A stretch of 7,920 bases of DNA from Methanobacteriota archaeon (GTDB lineage: Archaea > Thermoplasmatota > Poseidoniia > Poseidoniales > Thalassarchaeaceae), in assembly GCA_002712645.1 (NCBI GenBank), contig PAUH01000013.1:25673-33592 (forward strand), given 5' to 3'. Position 1 is the stretch's first letter; the number at the start of each line of letters is the position of its first letter. Positions 1-6,900 of this stretch are shown piece after piece. The notes under the pieces were generated by a model. It had not been told where the DNA came from. It ran no database searches and saw only the letters and a list, made by a program, of their open reading frames with translations. A program made the position numbers and the translations under genes.

Positions 1-1599
1 GCTCCTGGTGTCTATCTTTTCAGGACCGATTCAGGCAGGGTTCTCTATGTTGGGAAGGCAACGAGTATCAAGAGCAGGGTTCGCTCATATTTCTCGCCAA
101 ATCCAGATAGGGCGATGATCCCACAATTGGTCTCAAGTTCTGATGAAGTTGATTTCATCGTTACAGGGAGCCCTAGTGAGGCCCTTGTGCTTGAGAAGCA
201 GTTGATCAGGAAGCACAAACCAAGATACAATTCAATGTTCAAGGATGACAAATCATACCCATTTATCGCCATCACAAAACACGAATATCCTCGCATCATT
301 TACACAAGGAGACCGCCGAAAGGATCGAAGATATGGGGCCCTTTTCCAGATGCTGGTGCAGCTAAGAGAGTCATAAAACTGCTCAGGAGGCACTTCGGCA
401 TACGGGATGAGCGGGACAATCTACCGTTTGGTTATGATGATCAAGGGGGACTCGAAGGCTACATCGACAGGGTCAGAGTGGTAGAAAGTGTCCTTGATGG
501 CGATGCTGCCTCCATAATCAAAGGTCTTCAAAGAAAAATGGATATCGCTTCAGAGACCATGCAGTATGAGAAAGCTGCAAGTTTCAGAGATATGATAGCA
601 GTCATCCAAAAAACAATTTCAGATCAAATCATACGCAGCCGATTCTATACCGAGGTACACGCGATAGGATTCGCATCCAGAGGAGATTTTGGTAACGCAG
701 TGATCATACAAGCCGATGAAGGAGTAATCCAAGGGCAGGTTACCTACCCAATGATACACAGAGGAGATATTGGGGAGTCGGTGTCATTGCTTGTTGCAGA
801 GCATTATTCTAGCCAGAGGCCCCCAAAGATTCTCCTTACACCGAAGAACCTCAGCGAGGACCTCAAAGAATGGTTGCGTGAAAGACGTGGTGCTACTGTG
901 GAAGTCCGTGTTCCAGAAAGAGGGAAGCTTGCAAAACTCAGACGTTTGGCTGATCGGAATGCTGAGATGCACGTTGAGCGTGCAAAGAGTAGATCTTCAG
1001 GAAAGATAGAACATCAAGCCGCCGAGGATGCAGCAAAATTGCTTGGAATGAGCGGCCTGAATCATGTTGTATGCTTCGACATGGCGCAGCTTCTTGGAGA
1101 GTCTCGAGTAGGGGCGTCCGTTGTATTCAGGAATGGTCGTCCTGAAAAGTCAGAATATCGAACCTATCGTGTAAAAGACGAGGCTGCGGATGATCTTCGA
1201 ATGATGACCGGAATTGTGGAACGTTGGTTGAAACATCAGGATGAATGGCCGGATTTGGTTATCTTGGACGGTGGAAAGACACACTTATCTGCTGTTCTGA
1301 AAATGCTCGATTCTCATGATTTAACTGGTGTTTTCCCTGTAATCGCTCTGGCGAAGAGGGAGGAGACAGTATTCACAGAAGACGGAAGGGAGTTTGTTCT
1401 AGATAGAAAGGGTCGGATGATTGTTCATGCGAGAGATGAGGCACATCGATTCGTTAATTCCTATCATCGGAAAAAGAGATCGAAAGGAAGTCTGAGGAAT
1501 CCTCTAGAGAACGTTGAGGGGCTCGGGGCAAAAAAAAATTCAGACCCTTCTGAGGCATTTCGGTGGAATTCAAGGCATAGAGCATGCCAGTGTGGATGA
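1..1599 (+). CDS. uvrC: Excinuclease ABC subunit C (UvrC), 5' partial, 3' end frameshifted
   Basis: This is the dual-incision nuclease of nucleotide excision repair: recruited by UvrB, it cuts on both sides of a DNA lesion. The frame is open from base 1, so the true start lies upstream; the first visible residues are APGVYLF. An N-terminal GIY-YIG nuclease (about 1-240) shows Tyr (13-15), LYVG (43-54), Arg (76-78) and the catalytic-type Glu in VLEKQL (193-195). A UVR UvrB-binding motif follows (about 514-615). The C-terminal RNase H-like nuclease shows Asp in CFD (1078-1080), Asp in LDGG (1267-1269) and His in DEAHRF (1444-1446). Two oddities: the Cys-rich Fe-S segment expected near 397-462 is absent, and an A9 run at 1530-1538 shifts the frame, so the last 20 residues before TGA (1597-1599) are non-homologous. 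The family assignment is secure; whether the open frame as written is the real protein is doubtful. Confidence 0.95.
   Translation, partial: APGVYLFRTDSGRVLYVGKATSIKSRVRSYFSPNPDRAMIPQLVSSSDEVDFIVTGSPSEALVLEKQLIRKHKPRYNSMFKDDKSYPFIAITKHEYPRIIYTRRPPKGSKIWGPFPDAGAAKRVIKLLRRHFGIRDERDNLPFGYDDQGGLEGYIDRVRVVESVLDGDAASIIKGLQRKMDIASETMQYEKAASFRDMIAVIQKTISDQIIRSRFYTEVHAIGFASRGDFGNAVIIQADEGVIQGQVTYPMIHRGDIGESVSLLVAEHYSSQRPPKILLTPKNLSEDLKEWLRERRGATVEVRVPERGKLAKLRRLADRNAEMHVERAKSRSSGKIEHQAAEDAAKLLGMSGLNHVVCFDMAQLLGESRVGASVVFRNGRPEKSEYRTYRVKDEAADDLRMMTGIVERWLKHQDEWPDLVILDGGKTHLSAVLKMLDSHDLTGVFPVIALAKREETVFTEDGREFVLDRKGRMIVHARDEAHRFVNSYHRKKRSKGSLRNPLENVEGLGAKKNSDPSEAFRWNSRHRACQCG
1530..1538 (+). repeat. A9 homopolymer at the uvrC frame break
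   Basis: Nine consecutive A residues follow GGGC and precede TTCAGACC. The upstream frame reads GCA AAA AAA AAT; the UvrC-like downstream frame requires GCA AAA AAA ATT, that is, eight A. This makes it the site of the apparent one-base insertion. It is also the kind of tract on which polymerases slip, so reads or transcripts could be mixed in length. Confidence 0.9.
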
Positions 1600-1669
1600 G
1601 TTAAAAGCCATCCAGGGGATAGGAAGAGAGCTTGCTAAAAGGGTTCAGGAATCGTTCAACAAATACTAG
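1538..1669 (+). other. uvrC: Out-of-frame C-terminal HhH segment of uvrC
   Basis: Reading ATT CAG ACC from 1538, one base ahead of the upstream frame, gives 43 residues ending in TAG (1667-1669). They include IQTLLRHFGG, then HASVDELKAI, then GIGRELAKRV, which is the normal UvrC ending: the second half of a tandem helix-hairpin-helix DNA-binding module whose first turn (NVEGLGAKK) is encoded just before the A-run in the upstream frame. Dropping one A from the A9 tract joins the two halves into a 555-residue in-window UvrC. The joined gene stops 4 nt before the stop of the convergent neighbour, a natural fit. The cause could be a sequencing or assembly indel, a real mutation, or slippage on the A-run; the sequence alone cannot separate these. 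In E. coli UvrC the HhH module matters mainly for the 5' incision. Confidence 0.88.
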
Positions 1670-1673
1670 CCAA

Positions 1674-4610
1674 CTAGGCAACCGATTCAATCCATTCCAT
1701 GGTTGCTTTCTCAAGCGTATCCGCTTTCTTTCTTCGCTTCATTATGCGCTTTACACGCCTCCTCCAAACTAGTAAACCAAGGATTACTGAAATCCCGATT
1801 AGATAGGGGACAGCCTCTGTTAGAACTAGTGACCAAGATATCATGATTGAGAGTTCTACAGTGTCTTTCTTCGTCTCACATGGAGATTGTTCTTCCGCAT
1901 CTTCGCAGTCGAAGACTGGAGTCAGATAGACAAGGGTCGTATGTTCTCCTGATCTTTCTATGAATGCTCTTTGCATACTGCTCTCAAACACAAGGACATC
2001 TATCGATTTAGGGAGTTTGATGCGTTCGATTACTACTGGTCTGATTGTTCCAAGTTCAGTTTCCTCATCCAAGGGGACGACGTTGACTGCTCCTGAGAAT
2101 GGCCCTATACCGTCCATGCTTATCTCTGGTGAGATAGAATTTCTGATTGTGGATATGAACCTCCCAAATGCGGTCTGCTCAGCCACTCTGATTCCGAGTT
2201 CATCGTCATTAAGCGAAATTCTGACTTGAGCGTCGGACATAGAGCCGCCGATTTGAAGTGGTTGTTGATCAGATAGTTCTGGCGACTGCAATGACTCGAA
2301 TCTATCGACAAAGAGATCAAGAGGGGCGTCTGAGAGATCGATTATTGGAGTGACAGAGCCTAGAGTTCCTAATTCAACTTCAGAGCCCTCTTCTTTGCTC
2401 AATTCAATCATCTGCAAACGGATTCTGTTCGTCATCTCGTCTGCTAGGTCTTGCAAGCCCTCATTGGATATGTCGAGATCTATTGGGTGATTGTCATTGG
2501 GAAACGGGGAGTCGATTCGCTTGAATTCAGTCCCATTCAATATACCGCCCTCAGCCCTATCTCCTACGCTAACGACGTGTCTCATCAGATCAGAAGGCAT
2601 TGGAGAAATTTCTACCCCCTCTATCCCGAAGTCCACATCGACTCTGTAGAGGTCTATGGTGAAGCGAAGGTCAAAGTCAACTATTGCTGAGGAGGACAGT
2701 TCTCGAATGGATATGCTTTCTATACTGAAGTCGATAGTTGCCGCGACACATGTGGACTGTGAGGATTTGCAAATCACGTCTTGGCTATCATCCGTACAGG
2801 GGGTTGAATTCATGCATATTGCATGCCTCCAATCGAATTGTCTGGTTCCTTCAACGCTAATTTGTTGGATAGCGTCTCCCTCAGAGACATCGAGAATGAG
2901 GTTTGACGGATTTCCACTGGTCGATCTGACCCAGCTTGGAAGATCTATGCGTATTTGCAAATCTGAATCGGGGAGTATGTCTGGAAGGCTTCCTGCTATC
3001 CAACCGACATCATGAGAGAGGTCAACTGATAGCACTGACATCATTCTTGCAAGATCTTCGTCTGTGAATGCAGAAATGTCAATCTGTGCAACGTCCATGC
3101 CACTATTCTCCAGAAGACGTTCGAAAGTCTTCGAGAGTTCGATTGGAGCGGGGTTACTGTATGCGGACATTAGGATTGGATATGTCGTGCCCATCGAATT
3201 GGGCCCAACTAGGCAATAGCGAGAAGGGGACGTCTCTGAACAAGTTGAGCCCGGTGTGTGGATGAACTCGAGTCCGCCAGTTTCATTGGTCTGAGAAAAG
3301 AATGGTGTCTCCAGTTGTATATCGTTTCCAAGGACTTCGCTGAGAGATTCGGATATCTCATCCATCGGTATGCCGTTTATGACTTGGTTCAACCCTACGT
3401 CTGTTTCCTCATCTAGAAGTCGAAGTCCATCAGCAGTGACCCATGGAACATCGACTCCGTCCTGCTCAATATCGATTGACCATGCCTCTAAAGTTGAAGA
3501 GTCCAAGTGGTGCAGGGCGATATCTAAGCCGAATCTGGCTCTAGATGTATCAACTGCATCAACGACTAGGTTGATGGATAGCCCTGGTTCGTCTGTCTGG
3601 CTCAAATCGACGGTAGGCGTTTCGTCGGGAAGGTGTCGAATTGTTGCATCCAATGTCAAAGGAGATGCTGGTTGGAGCGAGTTTTCTCCGATTCTGTCCT
3701 TGTCAATGACGGCAAATCTTTGTGTTCTGAAATCAGCGATGTCTTGGCTTACAATAGATGTGCCTTGCCTTGCCGAAGTTACTTCAGCATATGGTGGAGG
3801 GATGAGGGACATCTCTAGGGACTGGCCCGGCTCGACTAGAAGGTCGAATTCGAGATCTACCGAGGCGCCCATTATCAAGAGTCCGAGTAAGGTTCTATCG
3901 AGATTCCCTCTGGTTTCATCCATACCGATTGAGGAGGCATTGATTGTCACTGAGAGTGCCGATCTAACACATATGGGGGGCCAGAATGGATCGTTGTCCC
4001 TGAATTCGTCTTCATCAGCAGAATCGATTGATGAATCTGCGGTGCATTGCAGATTCGATGAAAGTGTTCTCGGTACGATGCTGACTGTGTTCGTAACTGG
4101 CTGGCCTATAGATTCGAAATTCTCGCCAAGAACATTTGCGACCATTCGATCTACCTCGTCGAACATCCTGTCGCTTACAGTTCTCCCATCGCCTGTTTCT
4201 TCATCGAAGAAATTCCTGATATGGTCGGCTGGAATTCCGTCCTCAGGTCCTGAGTCGCCTTCGAGATCTACTTCTTGTAGACCGAGTTGTGTTCTGCTTA
4301 CCTCATGCATTGCAACAAATATCTCTATCTCAATCTCACTCGCACTTTCCATGGACAGCTGAACTGCGATTTGTGACCAATCTGGGCCTATGCTTCCATC
4401 CAGATTTGAGTCATAGTCGTCGCAAATTTCCCCAGGGGTTGCATTAGTGTCGCAAACTGAATTCTGAACCTCCGGCGAACCGGGTGGGGGGTCTGCACTA
4501 ACCGTCGATATGGCCATTATGACGACCAGAAAAACAGAAGTGGTTTTCGCCCCCACAGTACTGTTCAGAGGGGTGACCGTCTTTATCATCGCGCCTTCCC
4601 GACCACTCAT
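1674..4610 (-). CDS. Large exported single-pass surface protein, unknown function
   Basis: I do not recognise a named family. The 978-residue product has a signal peptide (basic Lys10 and Lys22, hydrophobic core about 25-37, likely cleavage after VSA at 39). A long acidic, beta-rich extracellular region follows, then one membrane segment (about 928-949, core VPYLIGISVILGLLVW) and a 29-residue tail rich in Arg/Lys at its start, predicted cytoplasmic. Twelve cysteines (53, 63, 189, 214, 457, 466, 599, 605, 614, 621, 902, 911) all lie outside the cell in this topology and fall in close sets, suggesting local disulfides. Residues 65-74 (DYDSNLDGSI) resemble a Ca2+-binding EF-hand or thrombospondin-3 loop. 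The start is Met1 (4608-4610), backed by a TATA-like box at leaderless spacing; Met8 (4587-4589) would also keep the signal peptide. It converges on uvrC and diverges from taw2. A structural or adhesive surface role is only inference. Confidence 0.85.
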   Translation of the reverse strand: MSGREGAMIKTVTPLNSTVGAKTTSVFLVVIMAISTVSADPPPGSPEVQNSVCDTNATPGEICDDYDSNLDGSIGPDWSQIAVQLSMESASEIEIEIFVAMHEVSRTQLGLQEVDLEGDSGPEDGIPADHIRNFFDEETGDGRTVSDRMFDEVDRMVANVLGENFESIGQPVTNTVSIVPRTLSSNLQCTADSSIDSADEDEFRDNDPFWPPICVRSALSVTINASSIGMDETRGNLDRTLLGLLIMGASVDLEFDLLVEPGQSLEMSLIPPPYAEVTSARQGTSIVSQDIADFRTQRFAVIDKDRIGENSLQPASPLTLDATIRHLPDETPTVDLSQTDEPGLSINLVVDAVDTSRARFGLDIALHHLDSSTLEAWSIDIEQDGVDVPWVTADGLRLLDEETDVGLNQVINGIPMDEISESLSEVLGNDIQLETPFFSQTNETGGLEFIHTPGSTCSETSPSRYCLVGPNSMGTTYPILMSAYSNPAPIELSKTFERLLENSGMDVAQIDISAFTDEDLARMMSVLSVDLSHDVGWIAGSLPDILPDSDLQIRIDLPSWVRSTSGNPSNLILDVSEGDAIQQISVEGTRQFDWRHAICMNSTPCTDDSQDVICKSSQSTCVAATIDFSIESISIRELSSSAIVDFDLRFTIDLYRVDVDFGIEGVEISPMPSDLMRHVVSVGDRAEGGILNGTEFKRIDSPFPNDNHPIDLDISNEGLQDLADEMTNRIRLQMIELSKEEGSEVELGTLGSVTPIIDLSDAPLDLFVDRFESLQSPELSDQQPLQIGGSMSDAQVRISLNDDELGIRVAEQTAFGRFISTIRNSISPEISMDGIGPFSGAVNVVPLDEETELGTIRPVVIERIKLPKSIDVLVFESSMQRAFIERSGEHTTLVYLTPVFDCEDAEEQSPCETKKDTVELSIMISWSLVLTEAVPYLIGISVILGLLVWRRRVKRIMKRRKKADTLEKATMEWIESVA
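4582..4587 (+). promoter_or_regulatory. TATA-like box for taw2 (leaderless)
   Basis: TTTATC lies at -27 to -22 relative to the ATG at 4609, the spacing expected of an archaeal TATA box when transcription starts at or next to the start codon. The surrounding sequence is GC-rich, so the element stands out. It lies inside the 5' end of the opposite gene. No convincing Shine-Dalgarno precedes 4609, which agrees with a leaderless message. This is a motif-plus-spacing argument only. Confidence 0.4.
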
Positions 4611-5514
4611 GGCTCGTTTCGACCCTCACTCTAATTTGGAGGAGGGTATCAGGAATCTATTGATTCAAAGTGGAGTTTCAGAGAATGTTCCTCTTCCATC
4701 TGACGTTCCCAAGAAATGGGAGCGTTTCGATGACGTCGTGATTCTCCCGCCCTCGGCCTTCGTCAGCGAATTCTGGAATTGCGTTTCTGAGGCATCTCTC
4801 TGGGTTTGCGTGGCTAGATGCCTAGGGGCGGAGAGGGTCTTCCGTAAGGGGGAGATCGATGGTCCGATGAGGAAGCCTATGATTGAGCCTTTGCTGATGA
4901 GCTCAAGAGGGGGATGGGCTGTAAGAAAGGAAAATGGCATTCGGTATGGCTACGATATTCTGTCGTGCATGTGGAGTGCGGGAAACGTCAATGAGAGGAG
5001 GAGGATGCGTCAAATAGCCAAAAAGGGAGAGAGGATTTTGGATATGTTCGCGGGAATTGGCTACTACACCCTTCCATCCCTCATGGCTGACCCCAGCATC
5101 ACAGTATGGTCCTGTGAATGGAATGATGCCGCGATAGAAGCACTGAGATGGAATCTTAAGGAGAATAACGTTGAATCTCAATGTACTATCTTGGAAGGAG
5201 ATTGTAGAGAAACGGTGACGTCGAGTGATCTAGAAGTCGATCGAATCATCCTAGGGCTTCTTCCCGATGCTACGTCTGGTGTTGATGCTGCTATCGGAGC
5301 CATGTCTGAAAAAGGGGGCATGATTCACCTGCATGGATTAGCAGCCTCAGGAGAGTATGATCACTATTCGAGTAATTGGATATCGGAAATTCAAGTTGCT
5401 TCGAACGATTATGATATTCGTCCATCGGCAATGCATCGAATCAAGAGTTATGCGCCAAGGTGGGATCACGTGGTGCTAGATGTAATTCTAATTCCTCATC
5501 ACGACTATGAATGA
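4609..5514 (+). CDS. taw2: tRNA wybutosine-synthesising protein 2 (TYW2/Taw2)
   Basis: TYW2 transfers the 3-amino-3-carboxypropyl group of S-adenosylmethionine to the tricyclic base at position 37 of tRNA-Phe, after Trm5 and TYW1/Taw1 have acted; it is a cytosolic class I Rossmann enzyme. The 301-residue product shows the TYW2 signature order: KKWERFDD near 36-42, NGIRYGYD (109-116), SAGN with E129 downstream (123-129), SAM motif I FAGIGYYTLP (147-156), motif II CEWN (169-172), GDCRE (197-201), then DRIILGLLPD (211-220). The LGLLP signature with CEWN favours TYW2 over the m1G37 methylase Trm5, which carries an NLP-type motif there. The start at 4609 is chosen because homology begins soon after it, while the upstream in-frame ATG at 4510 would add 33 residues antisense to the neighbour's signal peptide. 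The JAMM gene follows after 16 nt. Confidence 0.9.
   Translation: MARFDPHSNLEEGIRNLLIQSGVSENVPLPSDVPKKWERFDDVVILPPSAFVSEFWNCVSEASLWVCVARCLGAERVFRKGEIDGPMRKPMIEPLLMSSRGGWAVRKENGIRYGYDILSCMWSAGNVNERRRMRQIAKKGERILDMFAGIGYYTLPSLMADPSITVWSCEWNDAAIEALRWNLKENNVESQCTILEGDCRETVTSSDLEVDRIILGLLPDATSGVDAAIGAMSEKGGMIHLHGLAASGEYDHYSSNWISEIQVASNDYDIRPSAMHRIKSYAPRWDHVVLDVILIPHHDYE
4632..4637 (-). promoter_or_regulatory. TATA-like box for the surface-protein gene (leaderless)
   Basis: Read on the minus strand this is AAATTA, at -27 to -22 from the ATG that begins at 4610. It is the same distance as the TTTATC element on the other strand, giving a mirror-symmetric divergent promoter of roughly 55 bp. It lies within the first codons of taw2. 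It supports Met1 rather than Met8 as the start of the surface protein. No clear BRE is visible, so confidence is modest. Confidence 0.38.
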
Positions 5515-5530
5515 GGGGGATGTGGGTTGA

Positions 5531-6229
5531 ATGATGCGTGAAGCGATTCCTGATTGGCTGCTTACTGCAGCTAAGAGGTACAACCTAACATCTCTTGAAA
5601 ATCGAGATGCATATGCTGGTCTGATGGCTATCCCGATGAATTCACTGTCTGAAATACTCGATTGGACGTTCAGATCGCTTCCAGATGAGATCTTAGTGGG
5701 ATTGGATGTCGATACCGAGAAAATGGATTATTCAGATGGATTGGCTCGTTATATCGGTTCATCGGATGAGCCTGGCCTATTTGCGGGCCAGGGGATGTTG
5801 GTTGGGAGGCCGCATCTTGTGAATCGTGGCGATTCCTATGAGGTTCATCATGTTCCAGAAGAGTGGGTTGATGGTTTATTCTCAGAAGACAGGGGGCCTC
5901 GCGGAGGGAGGTTTACGCACTGGCTACACACACATCCGAATGCTCCAGCGGTTCCAAGCGGGGCTGATGCTGAGGCTGCCCAATTCACCGAGGGTGTAGA
6001 CCTGATTCTTGGGGTCTGGTTTTCCCCTGAGGGAGCAGCTCCTTGGTTCGATGATGTAGAAGGTGTGAGAAGGCCTCTTACTGAGCTGCCCGACGAAGAG
6101 GATCGGCCGGTGATCGGACGGGCTGTAACTGGACACAGGATACATGGAGTGGAGTTGATTGCCTTTCACAGGCGTGGCTTAGCCATAAATGTGGTATTGA
6201 CTGATTCAGACGGTATTCCAATCGAATGA
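5531..6229 (+). CDS. JAMM/MPN domain protein, putative zinc metallopeptidase
   Basis: The 232-residue product carries a complete H-x-H-x7-S-x2-D zinc motif: His133 and His135 in HTHP, Ser143 and Asp146 (PSGAD). This is the hallmark of JAB1/MPN/Mov34 metalloenzymes, which cleave isopeptide bonds of ubiquitin-like proteins; in haloarchaea a stand-alone JAMM removes SAMP modifiers. The catalytic Glu normally upstream is less obvious: Glu53 in LPDEILVG is the best candidate, with Glu80 as an alternative. Strands after the motif (VDLILGVWFS) fit the fold. There is no signal peptide, so it is probably cytosolic. Start: two adjacent ATGs (5531 and 5534); a G-run at 5514-5519 is a poor ribosome-binding site. 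Only 16 nt separates it from taw2, suggesting one transcript. At 232 residues it is longer than minimal archaeal JAMM proteins, with about 35 extra N-terminal residues. Desampylase, deubiquitinase-like or another peptidase activity cannot be told apart here. Confidence 0.78.
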   Translation: MMREAIPDWLLTAAKRYNLTSLENRDAYAGLMAIPMNSLSEILDWTFRSLPDEILVGLDVDTEKMDYSDGLARYIGSSDEPGLFAGQGMLVGRPHLVNRGDSYEVHHVPEEWVDGLFSEDRGPRGGRFTHWLHTHPNAPAVPSGADAEAAQFTEGVDLILGVWFSPEGAAPWFDDVEGVRRPLTELPDEEDRPVIGRAVTGHRIHGVELIAFHRRGLAINVVLTDSDGIPIE

Positions 6230-6347
6230 ATAGGTATCACCTAAACACCTTGTCAATTTCATCTTGTGATGGAGGCCGTAGAAACCACGCTAGTCGGAAT
6301 ACGGGCGCTTAGTCAATCTAGCCAGCTCCCATTCGTGTAATTTAGTA
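6230..6347. other. Convergent intergenic spacer, no recognisable element
   Basis: These 118 nt separate the stop of the JAMM gene from the stop of orn on the other strand. I see no ORF, no tRNA features (no GTTCRA T-loop, no acceptor pairing) and no strong hairpin; only a 5-bp GCTAG/CTAGC pair with a 24-nt loop at 6289-6322. Short T-rich runs near both ends could serve archaeal termination but are not distinctive. Confidence 0.6.
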
Positions 6348-6887
6348 TCAGATTTTGAAAACTGAGTTCCTGTAATACTGCAATTCGCTGATTGATCCCC
6401 TTATGTCCTCCAAAGCCTTGTGATTAGGGGGCTTCGTATGTCGGGGGAGATCTGGCGCCCATCTCCTGATGACCTCTTTGAATGACGATACGTCGACTAT
6501 TCGATAAGAGAGAAACTCATCCAACGCAGGCATCTCCTTTCTTATGAAGCGGCGATCATGGTGTACTGAAGAGCCTGCTAAAGGAAGCCCGGGCGGGCAG
6601 TGTTCCTTCAAGAAGGAGAGAGTTGCGGATTCTGCCTCCGAAATATCGACACCGTCACTCCTTATCCTCTCTATTAGCCCAGAAGACGTGTGAGTCTTCG
6701 TATTCCATTCATCCATGGAATCAAGACGGCTCAAATCGCTGGGGGCTACTGCAAGTACTGGCCCCTCTGCGACTAGCGAGAGGTCCCCCTCCGTGACTAT
6801 CGTGGCGATTTCTATTATGCAGTCCCCCTCATCCGGGCGTAAGCCAGTCATCTCTAGGTCGATCCACACCAAACGCCGCTCGCGCAT
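6348..6887 (-). CDS. orn: Oligoribonuclease (DEDDh 3'-5' exoribonuclease)
   Basis: Orn degrades 2- to 5-nt RNA fragments, especially dinucleotides, to mononucleotides, finishing RNA decay in the cytosol. From Met1 at 6885-6887 the product is 179 residues, the usual family length. All five DEDDh residues are in place: Asp10 and Glu12 (WIDLEMTGL), Asp111 (HHDRRF), His156 and Asp161 (HKALEDIRGSI). Family-specific motifs MDEWNTKTH and SELQYYR are also present and separate it from DnaQ-type relatives. In-frame ATGs at 6902 and 6920 would add 5 or 11 residues; I prefer 6887 because Orn proteins normally begin a few residues before LVWIDLEMTG, and the 6902 and 6920 starts would overlap the divergent transporter gene. 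A weak TATA-like TATGTG lies at -29 to -24 of this start. No Shine-Dalgarno is visible. Orn is uncommon in Archaea as far as I know, so gene transfer is a possibility. Confidence 0.92.
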   Translation of the reverse strand: MRERRLVWIDLEMTGLRPDEGDCIIEIATIVTEGDLSLVAEGPVLAVAPSDLSRLDSMDEWNTKTHTSSGLIERIRSDGVDISEAESATLSFLKEHCPPGLPLAGSSVHHDRRFIRKEMPALDEFLSYRIVDVSSFKEVIRRWAPDLPRHTKPPNHKALEDIRGSISELQYYRNSVFKI

Positions 6888-6900
6888 ATTGTGAGTTGCC

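Noticed and set aside
3370..4362. 330-residue plus-strand open frame opposite the surface-protein gene
   Set aside because: It is a serine-rich mirror of the minus-strand gene with no recognisable domain; the minus frame has a signal peptide, paired Cys and a membrane anchor, so the plus frame is a shadow.
4510..4608. Upstream extension of taw2 from the ATG at 4510
   Set aside because: The extra 33 residues are the antisense of the neighbour's signal peptide, lie before any TYW2 homology, and the TATA-like box at 4582-4587 fits the 4609 start.
6289..6322. GCTAG/CTAGC inverted pair in the spacer as a hairpin or terminator
   Set aside because: Only 5 bp with a 24-nt loop and no following T-run; expected by chance.
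6230..6347. Possible tRNA or small RNA gene in the longest intergenic stretch
   Set aside because: No GTTCRA T-loop, no acceptor-stem complementarity and no CCA-adjacent pattern found by eye on either strand.
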